8,764 nucleotides of DNA from an uncultured Porphyromonadaceae bacterium (GCA_900554265.1 USGZ01000047.1:1-8764); one strand, 5' to 3'; shown: positions 1-6,994, numbered from the stretch's first letter. Notes: a model not told the origin generated them from the letters alone. A program made the numbers and translations.

Positions 1-28
1 CTACTGACGGTCTTCTGTTTTCAGCCAT
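1..28 (-). CDS. Possible start of a leftward gene (only 9 codons in window)
   Basis: An ATG on the minus strand at 28-26 opens a frame reading MAENRRPSV that stays open to the window edge. The bases just before it are A-rich, as is common at Bacteroidales starts that lack a Shine-Dalgarno sequence. It lies downstream of the guaB stem-loop and in the same orientation. Nine codons are far too few to name a product, and chance is a real alternative. The region 29-130 shows no convincing promoter. Confidence 0.25.
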
Positions 29-130
29 TTTTGTGATGTTTTAGAGGTTGGACATGTACAAAACTGCAACGAATATCCGGCGCGGAGAGTTTAAGAGGTT
101 GCGGTATTTTGAGTCTGCGCTTTAAACGCA

Positions 131-166
131 GAGGCCGCGTCAGGTATAAATCCGTGACGCAGCCTC
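131..166 (-). terminator. Probable guaB terminator stem-loop
   Basis: Arms 131-142 (GAGGCCGCGTCA) and 155-166 (TGACGCAGCCTC) pair over 12 positions around a 12-base loop. The single mismatch becomes a G-U pair only in the minus-strand RNA, which favours a transcript coming from guaB, whose stop is 35 bases upstream. The tail is short (TGCGTTTAAA), so termination may be imperfect. A second 6-bp hairpin (114-119 with 127-132) overlaps its foot by two bases. Confidence 0.55.
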
Positions 167-200
167 CGGTGGATCTTATTTCAGATATCCGCTGTATCGC

Positions 201-1784
<1,584 letters not shown>

Positions 1785-1809
1785 ACGGGTTGGTGGAATT
1801 ATCCTCGCA

Positions 1810-2307
1810 TTACTCTAAGTGGTATTTGTTTTCAAGGTGTGCGATTACCAGATGGATTATGGGCGCATGAGCCGTGCGATAGAATACCCTTGCAAAGGAT
1901 TGATAACCTTCCGGGCCGACTATGATATCCTTTGATTCAATACCAAATTTGTTCAGCCTGTTGATGTTTCGGAGGTAGAATGATTCAAATAAGTTCCAAC
2001 GGTACTGCTCAGGAGTTATGCCGCTATGATTTGTGTCTAATGGATCTGTAGAACAAATGAAAGAGAATACGGCATTAGGAAACTGGATGAATTTATCAAG
2101 AAGCCACCGGCACATTTTATTGAAAGCTGACAAGCCTAAGGGCTTGTCAAGACACAACTTCTCGATTTCTATATCCGCAATGTCCACATCGGCAAATTCG
2201 GAAGGAATCTGAAATGTATCGGACTTTTGTTCCTCATCATAAAAATTGAGGACAACCACTAAATGATTGCCCTCATTATCGGGAATTAGAGTTTCTACAG
2301 ATTCCAT
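1810..2307 (-). CDS. Uncharacterised 165-residue protein, second gene of an AT-rich pair
   Basis: I do not recognise this protein with confidence. It has 165 residues, no signal peptide and no membrane segment, and an acidic N-terminal half (NFYDEEQKSD, EFADVDIADIEIEK). The mid-section KMCRWLLDKFIQFPNAVFSFICSTDP looks like a helix and a buried strand. It is followed by an aromatic-basic patch, QYRWNLFESFYLRNINR (residues 101-117), and a hydrophobic C-terminal helix. The strand and aromatic-basic patch faintly recall small Bacteroidales proteins of the DUF6169 type; that comparison is from memory and uncertain. Its ATG follows the stop of the 44-residue gene with no gap (TAAATG), so translation is probably coupled. 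Base composition is much more AT-rich than guaB or the sigma gene on either side, which suggests acquisition. The arrangement of a small protein before a mid-sized one resembles toxin-antitoxin loci, but no toxin fold is identifiable. Confidence 0.8.
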   Translation of the reverse strand: MESVETLIPDNEGNHLVVVLNFYDEEQKSDTFQIPSEFADVDIADIEIEKLCLDKPLGLSAFNKMCRWLLDKFIQFPNAVFSFICSTDPLDTNHSGITPEQYRWNLFESFYLRNINRLNKFGIESKDIIVGPEGYQSFARVFYRTAHAPIIHLVIAHLENKYHLE

Positions 2308-2442
2308 TTATCCGTGAATCAACTTACGGTATTTGTCACAGACTTTTTTCATGCGCTCCTTCTTTTGATGCTGCGCTTCCTTTATGAAAGCGACCAACTC
2401 CCTCGAAGGATTCGGGATTCGGATAGTGTTTGTCGTTTCCAT
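2308..2442 (-). CDS. Small basic protein (44 aa), first gene of the AT-rich pair
   Basis: Short reading frame starting METTNTIRIPNPSRELVAF. A predicted beta strand (TNTIRI) leads through a PNPS turn into one long charged helix (residues 13-41, rich in Lys, Arg, Glu and Gln) ending CDKYRKLIHG. This order is reminiscent of the N-terminal part of ribbon-helix-helix proteins and of small Bacteroidales antitoxin-like proteins beginning METxTIxIxNPS, though a second helix is not clearly separable. It is translated just before the 165-residue protein, with stop and start codons adjacent, and a well-formed Bacteroidota promoter ends about 28 bases upstream. That combination of promoter, start and coupling is why I accept so short a frame. 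The function is unknown; a DNA-binding autoregulator or antitoxin is only an inference. Confidence 0.7.
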   Translation of the reverse strand: METTNTIRIPNPSRELVAFIKEAQHQKKERMKKVCDKYRKLIHG

Positions 2443-2469
2443 ATTTTTGTTGTGTTTTGAATTATTGCG

Positions 2470-2501
2470 CTAAGTTACGATATTATTTTCACTGTCGCAA
2501 A
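2470..2501 (-). promoter_or_regulatory. Promoter of the AT-rich gene pair
   Basis: On the minus strand, TTTG (2501-2498) is separated by exactly 20 bases from TAACTTAG (2477-2470), which matches TAnnTTTG at all but one position. Transcription would begin near 2463, leaving a leader of about 20 bases before the ATG at 2442. This is one of the two best-formed promoters in the window. Confidence 0.65.
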
Positions 2502-2597
2502 TTTTCAGTTGCTTAAGTACGAGAATCTTTGAAATATTAATATTTTCAGTACTATAGTCGCGAATTTGGTGCATCAGGAACAGGCGTATGTTGTCGG

Positions 2598-3110
2598 CTA
2601 TCTGTTGTACCGGAGTTCGCTGAGGAGGGACTGGAGTTTGCGGCGAGCGACGAAGATGCGGCTTTTGACGGTGCCGAGGGGTAGCTTGAAATGCTCGGCG
2701 ATTTCCTGGTACTTATAGCCCTGGATGAACATCACGAAGGGTACGCGGTAGTCTTCGCCGATGCTGCGCATGGCCGCTGATATTTCCTGGGTGGTGACTA
2801 TTCCCTCCGGGGTGTCCAGGCCGGACTCCTGGGAGAGGTTGAGCTGATAGAGGTCCTCGGAGCGGTCGATGGTCACGCCGGCGCGCCCGGCGGCGCGGTA
2901 GTTGTTGATAAAGAGGTTGCGCATTATCGTGAAAACCCAGCCCTTGAAGTTGGTGTTTTCCTTGTATTTGTCTTCGTTGTCGAGGGCCTTGAGGGTGGTG
3001 TCCTGCAGGAGGTCGTAGGCATCGTCGCGGTCGGATGTCAGCGAATACGCGAAACTCAGAAGATTGCGCTGGATTGCGAGGAGTTTTATCTGGAAACTGG
3101 AGCGTGTCAT
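2598..3110 (-). CDS. ECF-family RNA polymerase sigma factor
   Basis: A 170-residue extracytoplasmic-function sigma factor that would direct core RNA polymerase to a specific promoter set. Region 2 (about residues 10-75) contains DDAYDLLQDTTLKAL (core binding) and FKGWVFTIMRNLFINNYR (-10 recognition). A linker with LDTPEG follows. Region 4 (about 105-162) carries the helix-turn-helix YQEIAEHFKLPLGTVKSRIFVARRKLQ for the -35 element. Length and sequence fit the common Bacteroidales RpoE-like type that begins with a short FQIKLLAIQ segment. There is no adjacent anti-sigma (FecR-like or zinc-binding) gene and no SusC/D partner, so control is not evident here. It is divergent from the rubrerythrin gene with 193 bases between. 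A possible weak -7 element, TATCTTCG, lies at 3141-3134. Confidence 0.92.
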   Translation of the reverse strand: MTRSSFQIKLLAIQRNLLSFAYSLTSDRDDAYDLLQDTTLKALDNEDKYKENTNFKGWVFTIMRNLFINNYRAAGRAGVTIDRSEDLYQLNLSQESGLDTPEGIVTTQEISAAMRSIGEDYRVPFVMFIQGYKYQEIAEHFKLPLGTVKSRIFVARRKLQSLLSELRYNR

Positions 3111-3303
3111 AAGGAGAGAGGAGAATTATGGTTCGAAGATAGGAACTTTTAGTTGAAACGCGGCGAGGAGGCCTTTGGATTGGGACTTTAGCTTATTTTC
3201 AGGTTTATTAGGCAGATATGACAAAGATTAGGCTGCGCGAGGCCGAACCAAAGGGTCGGAGAATACGTTCCAATCACAGACGAATCTACAAAACTACAGA
3301 ACT

Positions 3304-3885
3304 ATGGAAACCAAAAGCATAAAAGGAACGCGCACCGAGCATAATCTGCTGGCATCGTTCGCCGGCGAGAGCCAGGCCCGTTCGCGCTATACACTTTTCG
3401 CCCAGAAGGCCCGCGAGGAAGGCTACGAACAGATAGCAGCGGTATTCCTCGAAACCGCCGAGCAGGAACTGAGCCACGCACGCTCGTTCTTCTCTCTGCT
3501 CGAAGGGGGTACGGTAGAGATTACAGCCGCATATCCCGCCGGAGTGGTGGCCGACACCAAGACCAACCTTGCCGAAGCCGCCGCCGGCGAGCGCGAGGAA
3601 TGGGGCGAGCTCTACGAGAACTTCGCCAAGGTGGCCATGGAAGAAGGCTTCCCCCATATCGCCAACCTCTACAAGATGGTAATCAAGGTAGAGAAGATGC
3701 ACGAGGCCCGCTATCTGAAGCTGATGTCGCGTCTGGAGACGGGCACGGAATTCGAGCAGGCCGAGCCGGTCGACTGGATGTGCCGTCGCTGCGGCTTCAC
3801 CATCACGGCCAAGTCCGCACCGAAGCGCTGCCCCGTGTGCGGCGCCGACCAGGGCTGGTTCGAGCGTAAGGCCGAGAACTACTGA
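3304..3885 (+). CDS. rbr: Rubrerythrin (ferritin-like domain, then rubredoxin domain)
   Basis: A cytosolic non-haem diiron peroxidase that reduces hydrogen peroxide to water using electrons passed through its rubredoxin centre. The 193-residue protein has the classical order. A four-helix ferritin-like domain (residues 8-147) carries the expected ligands: Glu22 (AGES), Glu55 and His58 (EQELSH), Glu96 and Glu99 (GEREEW), and Glu130 and His133 (VEKMH). A C-terminal rubredoxin-like domain has Cys160/Cys163 (CRRCG) and Cys176/Cys179 (CPVCG). All iron ligands appear intact. It has its own terminator downstream. I found no convincing promoter in 3111-3303, so it may rely on a non-consensus, stress-responsive one. 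In anaerobic Bacteroidales these proteins protect against air exposure. Confidence 0.96.
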   Translation: METKSIKGTRTEHNLLASFAGESQARSRYTLFAQKAREEGYEQIAAVFLETAEQELSHARSFFSLLEGGTVEITAAYPAGVVADTKTNLAEAAAGEREEWGELYENFAKVAMEEGFPHIANLYKMVIKVEKMHEARYLKLMSRLETGTEFEQAEPVDWMCRRCGFTITAKSAPKRCPVCGADQGWFERKAENY

Positions 3886-3914
3886 CGCCGCCTCCGGGAA
3901 AGGAAATAATAGAG

Positions 3915-3946
3915 AATGCCGCGCCGCAATCGAGCAGCGCGGCATT
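3915..3946 (+). terminator. Rho-independent terminator of rubrerythrin
   Basis: Perfect 10-bp inverted repeat AATGCCGCGC (3915-3924) and GCGCGGCATT (3937-3946) around a 12-base loop, 29 bases after the rubrerythrin stop, followed by TCTTGTG. The stem is strong and GC-rich, with a modest U-rich tail. Confidence 0.8.
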
Positions 3947-3952
3947 TCTTGT

Positions 3953-3981
3953 GTCGCAGCGAAACCATGTGGTTTTGCGAC
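3953..3981. promoter_or_regulatory. Bulged inverted repeat upstream of the serine palmitoyltransferase promoter
   Basis: AAACCA (3962-3967) and TGGTTT (3970-3975) flank a 2-base centre. Outside them, GTCGCA (3953-3958) pairs with TGCGAC (3976-3981), with a 3-base bulge GCG on the left arm only. The inner part looks like a protein-binding palindrome. The whole could also fold as a second hairpin after the rubrerythrin terminator. It lies about 50 bases upstream of the -33 element of the next gene. Confidence 0.35.
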
Positions 3982-4031
3982 GGGCGGAAAGATTAAAAAA
4001 GAAGAAATTTTCGATAAAAAAGAGTAGGGGA

Positions 4032-4062
4032 TTTTAGTTTTAAGGAATTTTTGCTAACTTTG
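4032..4062 (+). promoter_or_regulatory. Promoter of serine palmitoyltransferase gene
   Basis: TTTT (4032-4035, one base from TTTG) is followed after 19 bases by TAACTTTG (4055-4062), a full match to the Bacteroidota -7 consensus. An A/T-rich stretch (about 3990-4030) lies upstream, like an UP element. The predicted start near 4069 leaves a leader of roughly 44 bases. Confidence 0.7.
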
Positions 4063-4112
4063 CGAGGTTATTTCCAAACCAGACAACGATTAAACCACCC
4101 GGTTATCACAAT

Positions 4113-5300
4113 ATGAAGTTACTCAACGAAAAGTTAGCCAGATACACGGAACCGCAGAAGGCGAAGGCGGCGGGTGTATATCCCTATTTCCGCGCCATCT
4201 CCTCCGAGCAGGACCCCGAAGTGATTATCAACGGCCGTCCGGTTCTGATGTTCGGCTCCAATTGCTACACCGGCCTCGTCAATGATCCCCGCATCAAGGA
4301 GGCCGCCATAGAAGCTACCAAGAAATACGGTACCGGTTGCGCGGGTTCGCCTTTCCTTAACGGAACACTCGACCTGCACAAGAAACTCGAAGCCGAACTG
4401 GCCGATTACACCGGCAAGGAAGACGTGATGATTTATTCGACGGGTTTCGGCGTTAACCTCGGCGTGGTCAGCACCCTCACCGGCCGCGAAGACTATATCC
4501 TCTGGGACGAGCAGGACCACGCTTCGATTATCGAGGGGCGCCGCCTGTCGTTCTCCCAGCAGTACAAGTACAAGCACAACGACATGGAGAGCCTCGAGAA
4601 GCAGCTCCAGCGCTGCGATCCGGACAAGGTCAAGCTCATCGTTACGGACAGCGTGTTCTCCATGGAAGGCGACATCGCCAACATCCCCGAAATCGTGCGC
4701 CTGGCCAAGAAGTACAACGCCTCCGTGATGGTCGACGAGGCCCACGGCATCGGCGTGTTCGGCGAAGGCGGCCGCGGCGTGTGCAACCACTACGGCGTAG
4801 CCAAGGACGTTGACCTCATCATGGGCACCTTCTCCAAGAGCTTCGCGTCGCTGGGCGGCTTCATCGCCACGGACAAGGAAATCACCAACTTCCTGCGTCA
4901 CCACAGCCGCTCGTACATCTTCACGGCCTCGATTACTCCGGCATCCACCGCCGCAGCCCTCAAGGCCCTGGAAATCATGAAGACAGAGCCGCAGATTCAG
5001 GAAAATCTCTGGCGCAACACCCGCATCGCCCTCGAAGGCTTCCGCAGCCGCGGCTTCGAGATCGGCAACACCAGCACCCCGATTATCCCCCTCTACATCC
5101 GCGACAACTTCAAGACCTTCGCCATCACCACCGAGCTCTTCAACGAGGGCATCTTCGTGAACCCAGTGGTATCGCCGGCCGTAGCTCCGCAGGACACCCT
5201 GATCCGCTTCAGCCTGATGGCCACGCACACTCCCGAGCAGGTAGAGGAAGGCCTCGACAAAATCACCAAGGTATTCCGCGCGCATGGCCTTGTGCCCTGA
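4113..5300 (+). CDS. spt: Serine palmitoyltransferase (alpha-oxoamine synthase family)
   Basis: A PLP-dependent enzyme that condenses serine with a long-chain acyl-CoA to give 3-ketosphinganine, the first step of the sphingolipid synthesis typical of Bacteroidales. The 395-residue protein is the normal length. The GSNCYTGL and GTGCAG-PFLNGTLDLH segments match the family, as do His136 (DHAS, stacking on PLP), Asp208 and His211 (VDEAHG), and the PLP-binding Lys242 (GTFSKSFASLGGF). The full-length match to Bacteroides Spt, which I recall well, favours this over the relatives 2-amino-3-ketobutyrate CoA ligase and BioF; neither threonine-dehydrogenase nor biotin genes are nearby. It is transcribed from its own promoter and sits between two rubrerythrin genes. 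The next gene starts 118 bases on, so co-transcription is possible. Confidence 0.88.
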   Translation: MKLLNEKLARYTEPQKAKAAGVYPYFRAISSEQDPEVIINGRPVLMFGSNCYTGLVNDPRIKEAAIEATKKYGTGCAGSPFLNGTLDLHKKLEAELADYTGKEDVMIYSTGFGVNLGVVSTLTGREDYILWDEQDHASIIEGRRLSFSQQYKYKHNDMESLEKQLQRCDPDKVKLIVTDSVFSMEGDIANIPEIVRLAKKYNASVMVDEAHGIGVFGEGGRGVCNHYGVAKDVDLIMGTFSKSFASLGGFIATDKEITNFLRHHSRSYIFTASITPASTAAALKALEIMKTEPQIQENLWRNTRIALEGFRSRGFEIGNTSTPIIPLYIRDNFKTFAITTELFNEGIFVNPVVSPAVAPQDTLIRFSLMATHTPEQVEEGLDKITKVFRAHGLVP

Positions 5301-5306
5301 GGGCGT

Positions 5307-5331
5307 AAGCCTTTCGGGAAAATGAAGGCTT
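5307..5331 (+). terminator. Weak stem-loop after spt
   Basis: Perfect 7-bp inverted repeat AAGCCTT (5307-5313) and AAGGCTT (5325-5331) with an 11-base loop, just after the spt stop. No T run follows, so it may be an RNA-stabilising or partial terminator. A further 6-bp repeat, CCGGAG/CTCCGG, lies at 5352-5379. Confidence 0.35.
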
Positions 5332-5389
5332 GATTCACAAAACCGGACTTCCCGGAGCCTGAAATCACTTTCTCTCCGGATATCTCCTC

Positions 5390-5403
5390 TTACAATTATG
5401 TAA
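5390..5403. promoter_or_regulatory. Palindrome TTACA-N4-TGTAA before the reverse rubrerythrin gene
   Basis: Perfect inverted repeat TTACA (5390-5394), ATTA, TGTAA (5399-5403), ending 15 bases before the start codon. The 5-4-5 layout resembles sites bound by Crp/Fnr-family dimers. No consensus -7/-33 promoter is evident nearby. Chance occurrence in a short AT-rich stretch cannot be excluded. Confidence 0.35.
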
Positions 5404-5418
5404 CAACACGAACAGACA

Positions 5419-5970
5419 ATGAAGAAGAAATTTATCTGCACAGTATGCGGCTACGTCTACGAAGGCGAGCACGCACCCGAAAAGTGCCCCATCTGCGGCG
5501 CACCCGCAAGCGCATTCCGCGAAATGGACGAGAGCGCGCCCCTGAACTTCGTGACCGAACATGAAATCGGTGTTGCCAAGGGTTGCGACAAGCAGATGAT
5601 CGACGATCTTACCGCTCATTTCAACGGCGAGTGCGGCGAAGTAGGAATGTATCTGGCCATGAGCCGCCAGGCCGACCGCGAGGGCTATCCCGAAATCGCA
5701 GAGGCTTTCAAGCGCTACGCTTTCGAGGAAGCCGAGCACGCCGCCAAATTCGCCGAACTCCTCGGCGAGTGCGTATGGGACACCAAGACCAACCTCGAGA
5801 AGCGTATGGCCGCCGAAGCCGGTGCCAACGAGGATAAGATGCGCATCGCCCGCCGCGCCAAGGAACTGAATCTCGACGCCATCCACGACACCGTTCACGA
5901 AATGGCCAAGGACGAAGCCCGTCACGGCCGCGGTTTCGAAGGTCTCTTCAACCGTTACTTCAAGAAATAA
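5419..5970 (+). CDS. Reverse rubrerythrin (rubredoxin domain, then ferritin-like domain)
   Basis: A cytosolic diiron protein of the reverse-rubrerythrin type, annotated in Bacteroidales as NADH peroxidase or rubrerythrin; family members studied in clostridia reduce H2O2 and O2 with electrons from NAD(P)H. The 183-residue protein opens with a short rubredoxin module, [12 protein letters not shown] (Cys7, Cys10) and CPICGAP (Cys23, Cys26). The ferritin-like bundle has candidate ligands Glu71/Glu74 (GECGEVGMY), Glu104 and His107 (EEAEH), and Glu166 and His169 (DEARH). It differs from the upstream rubrerythrin in domain order and helix sequence, so it is not a recent duplicate. It lies 118 bases after spt, preceded by a small palindrome that could be an operator, and is followed by a strong hairpin. 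Confidence 0.94.
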   Translation: MKKKFICTVCGYVYEGEHAPEKCPICGAPASAFREMDESAPLNFVTEHEIGVAKGCDKQMIDDLTAHFNGECGEVGMYLAMSRQADREGYPEIAEAFKRYAFEEAEHAAKFAELLGECVWDTKTNLEKRMAAEAGANEDKMRIARRAKELNLDAIHDTVHEMAKDEARHGRGFEGLFNRYFKK

Positions 5971-5994
5971 GCGACCGGATCGCTGAAAAACGCA

Positions 5995-6031
5995 ACCGGC
6001 CGCGGCAGGCATAAGCGCTGTCGCGGCCGGT
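5995..6031. terminator. Shared hairpin between converging genes
   Basis: Arms ACCGGCCGCGGCA (5995-6007) and TGTCGCGGCCGGT (6019-6031) pair over 13 positions with one G-U in the plus-strand RNA and an 11-base loop. In the minus direction the hairpin is followed by GCG and then five T residues, a normal terminator tail for the small membrane gene ending at 6055. In the plus direction no T run follows, so it ends the reverse rubrerythrin transcript less cleanly. Confidence 0.65.
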
Positions 6032-6054
6032 CTGCCGTATATGTATGTCCTGGG

Positions 6055-6348
6055 CTACCGGCGGGGGCGCAGGAAGATTCCGAGAATCCAGAGGGCGGCG
6101 GTGGCCAGGAAAATGGCCGCGAGGGCGGATACCAGGAGCCGCATCACCGGAGTGTCGCCGAGGTACTGCAGGGAGCAGTAGCCGCCGAGGAGGGCGGCGA
6201 TGCAGCCGGTGACTATGTCGGCCGCGAGGTTGCGGCCGGCGGCGATGCGCGAGGCCAGCAATGCCTCCAGCGCGCCTATGGCCGCCCAGAGCACCCATAC
6301 AAGGATGCCGACCGAATGTTCGCTTACGCCTAACCAGATGTTTTCCAT
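6055..6348 (-). CDS. Small membrane protein, GlsB/YeaQ/YmgE-like
   Basis: A 97-residue integral membrane protein starting MENIWLGVSEHSVGILVWVLW. Three hydrophobic segments are visible: about residues 10-29, 38-56 and 64-92. The middle one has the pattern GRNLAADIVTGCIAALLGGY, very like the GRxxxxDIVxGxxGAxxGG signature of GlsB/YeaQ/YmgE (transglycosylase-associated, stress-related) membrane proteins. The protein ends in a basic LRPRR tail. An upstream ATG at 6384 would add 12 residues but would overlap the end of the preceding gene, so the ATG at 6348, 7 bases after that gene's stop, is preferred. The exact role of this family is poorly defined; envelope-stress function is inferred from family context. 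A terminator-like hairpin lies just downstream. Confidence 0.75.
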   Translation of the reverse strand: MENIWLGVSEHSVGILVWVLWAAIGALEALLASRIAAGRNLAADIVTGCIAALLGGYCSLQYLGDTPVMRLLVSALAAIFLATAALWILGIFLRPRR

Positions 6349-6355
6349 AGCCGTT

Positions 6356-6523
6356 CTACAATAAAGCCGGGTTGACGTTGGCAATCATGGGCGTCAGGAA
6401 TGCGGCTACGTCGGTATTGCCCGTAAGGTCGGCGAAAGTAAGCCAGATTATAAGGAGGATGATCAGGAGGATGGCGCCGATGGACACCCATACCCTGGTG
6501 TTGTTTTTATGTCTGTCGCTCAT
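6356..6523 (-). CDS. Single-span membrane peptide (55 aa)
   Basis: A minus-strand frame reading MSDRHKNNTRVWVSIGAILL and ending NVNPALL. A basic N-terminus (residues 1-10) precedes one strongly hydrophobic helix (about 11-31, WVSIGAILLIILLIIWLTF), then a polar ADLTGNTD segment and a short C-terminal tail. The positive-inside rule places the N-terminus in the cytoplasm. It ends 7 bases before the GlsB-like gene, so the two form a small operon. I do not know its function. The frame is accepted because of its clear membrane-protein pattern and tight spacing. The opposite strand also has an open frame here, but it shows no protein-like character. Confidence 0.65.
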   Translation of the reverse strand: MSDRHKNNTRVWVSIGAILLIILLIIWLTFADLTGNTDVAAFLTPMIANVNPALL

Positions 6524-6635
6524 AGTCGGATTGTTATGGTCGGAATGTTATTTTCATTAAGTTTATTTAAGAACGCGCGGGCGCGGGGAAATGTTCAGAG
6601 GCCGGGCGCCGAAGAGGACGGGCTGCTGCCTCGGG

Positions 6636-6671
6636 GCGGAGCTGAAGCTCCGCGCTTGAACGAATAAACGG
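6636..6671. repeat. Palindromic repeat, copy 1
   Basis: GCGGAGC-TGAA-GCTCCGC (6636-6653) is a perfect 7-bp stem with a tetraloop, followed 9 bases later by AATAAACGG (6663-6671). The same arrangement recurs 55 bases on. This is an intergenic REP-like element in a gene-free stretch (6524-6810). No T run follows on either strand, so a simple terminator is unlikely. Confidence 0.7.
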
Positions 6672-6690
6672 GAGGGCGCGCTGACCGGGA

Positions 6691-6727
6691 GCGGAGCTGA
6701 AGCTCCGCGGCCTGGACAAATAAACGG
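6691..6727. repeat. Palindromic repeat, copy 2
   Basis: The second copy of GCGGAGC-TGAA-GCTCCGC (6691-6708) is identical over 19 bases including the following G, then AATAAACGG at 6719-6727 after one extra base of spacing. The intervening sequence between the two elements differs, so the core stem and the AATAAACGG tail are the conserved parts. Confidence 0.7.
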
Positions 6728-6767
6728 CAATTCGCCCGGCGGGCTGTTGGGGCTGCCGGGCGGATTG
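6728..6767 (-). terminator. Terminator-like hairpin after the CXXCH peptide gene
   Basis: Arms 6728-6740 (CAATTCGCCCGGC) and 6755-6767 (GCCGGGCGGATTG) pair over 13 positions, with one T/G position that mispairs in the minus-strand DNA order but is wobble-tolerated in one RNA orientation. Reading leftward, it is followed by CCGTTTATTTGT, a loose T-rich tail that is itself part of repeat copy 2. It lies 44 bases after the stop of the 57-residue gene. Confidence 0.5.
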
Positions 6768-6810
6768 AAGTCGGTTGAACTGGAGAGGGGAGAATTCCTC
6801 GGGCGCGGTC

Positions 6811-6984
6811 TTATTTGTGGCAGTGCCTGCAGCCGTGGAAGGTGTGTAGGCTCAGCGACGCTACCAGCAGGGAGGCAAGGCCAAGGATTACCAGCTTATG
6901 GATTTTTTCGGTGCGTTCGATTCTCTTCTGAATTTTTGCCAGGGTCTCGACCTCGCGTTCGGATTCTGTTTTGATCAGTGACAT
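6811..6984 (-). CDS. Membrane-anchored small protein (57 aa) with C-terminal CXXCH
   Basis: A minus-strand frame starting MSLIKTESEREVETLAKIQK. Residues 5-30 form a charged, heptad-like helix (EREVETLAKIQKRIERTEKIHK). They are followed by one hydrophobic segment, LVILGLASLLVASLSL (about 31-46), and a short tail, HTFHGCRHCHK, at the end. Basic residues before the segment suggest the N-terminus is cytoplasmic and the Cys/His tail periplasmic. Cys52-Arg-His-Cys55-His56 fits the haem c attachment motif CXXCH, but in so short a protein it could equally be a metal or redox site, or coincidence. It sits downstream of the kinase gene and before a terminator-like hairpin. I know no homologue. A competing plus-strand frame overlaps but looks like GC-rich noise. 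Confidence 0.6.
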   Translation of the reverse strand: MSLIKTESEREVETLAKIQKRIERTEKIHKLVILGLASLLVASLSLHTFHGCRHCHK

Positions 6985-6994
6985 AGTTCTGTGT

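Noticed and set aside
1..200. tRNA or other structured RNA gene at the left edge
   Set aside because: No cloverleaf or conserved T-loop sequence was found; only terminator-like stems are present.
4134..5441. Long minus-strand open frame antisense to spt (435 codons)
   Set aside because: The plus strand encodes a full-length, motif-complete PLP enzyme. The antisense product is a low-complexity Ala/Val/Glu/Asp-rich shadow.
6636..6727. CRISPR-like array
   Set aside because: Only two repeat copies, each with a strong internal palindrome, and no cas genes or further spacers. It fits a REP-type element better.
6747..6974. Plus-strand 75-codon frame opposite the CXXCH peptide gene
   Set aside because: It is Gly/Arg-rich with no domain pattern and starts inside a terminator-like hairpin. 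The minus-strand frame has a coherent helix-membrane-tail layout.
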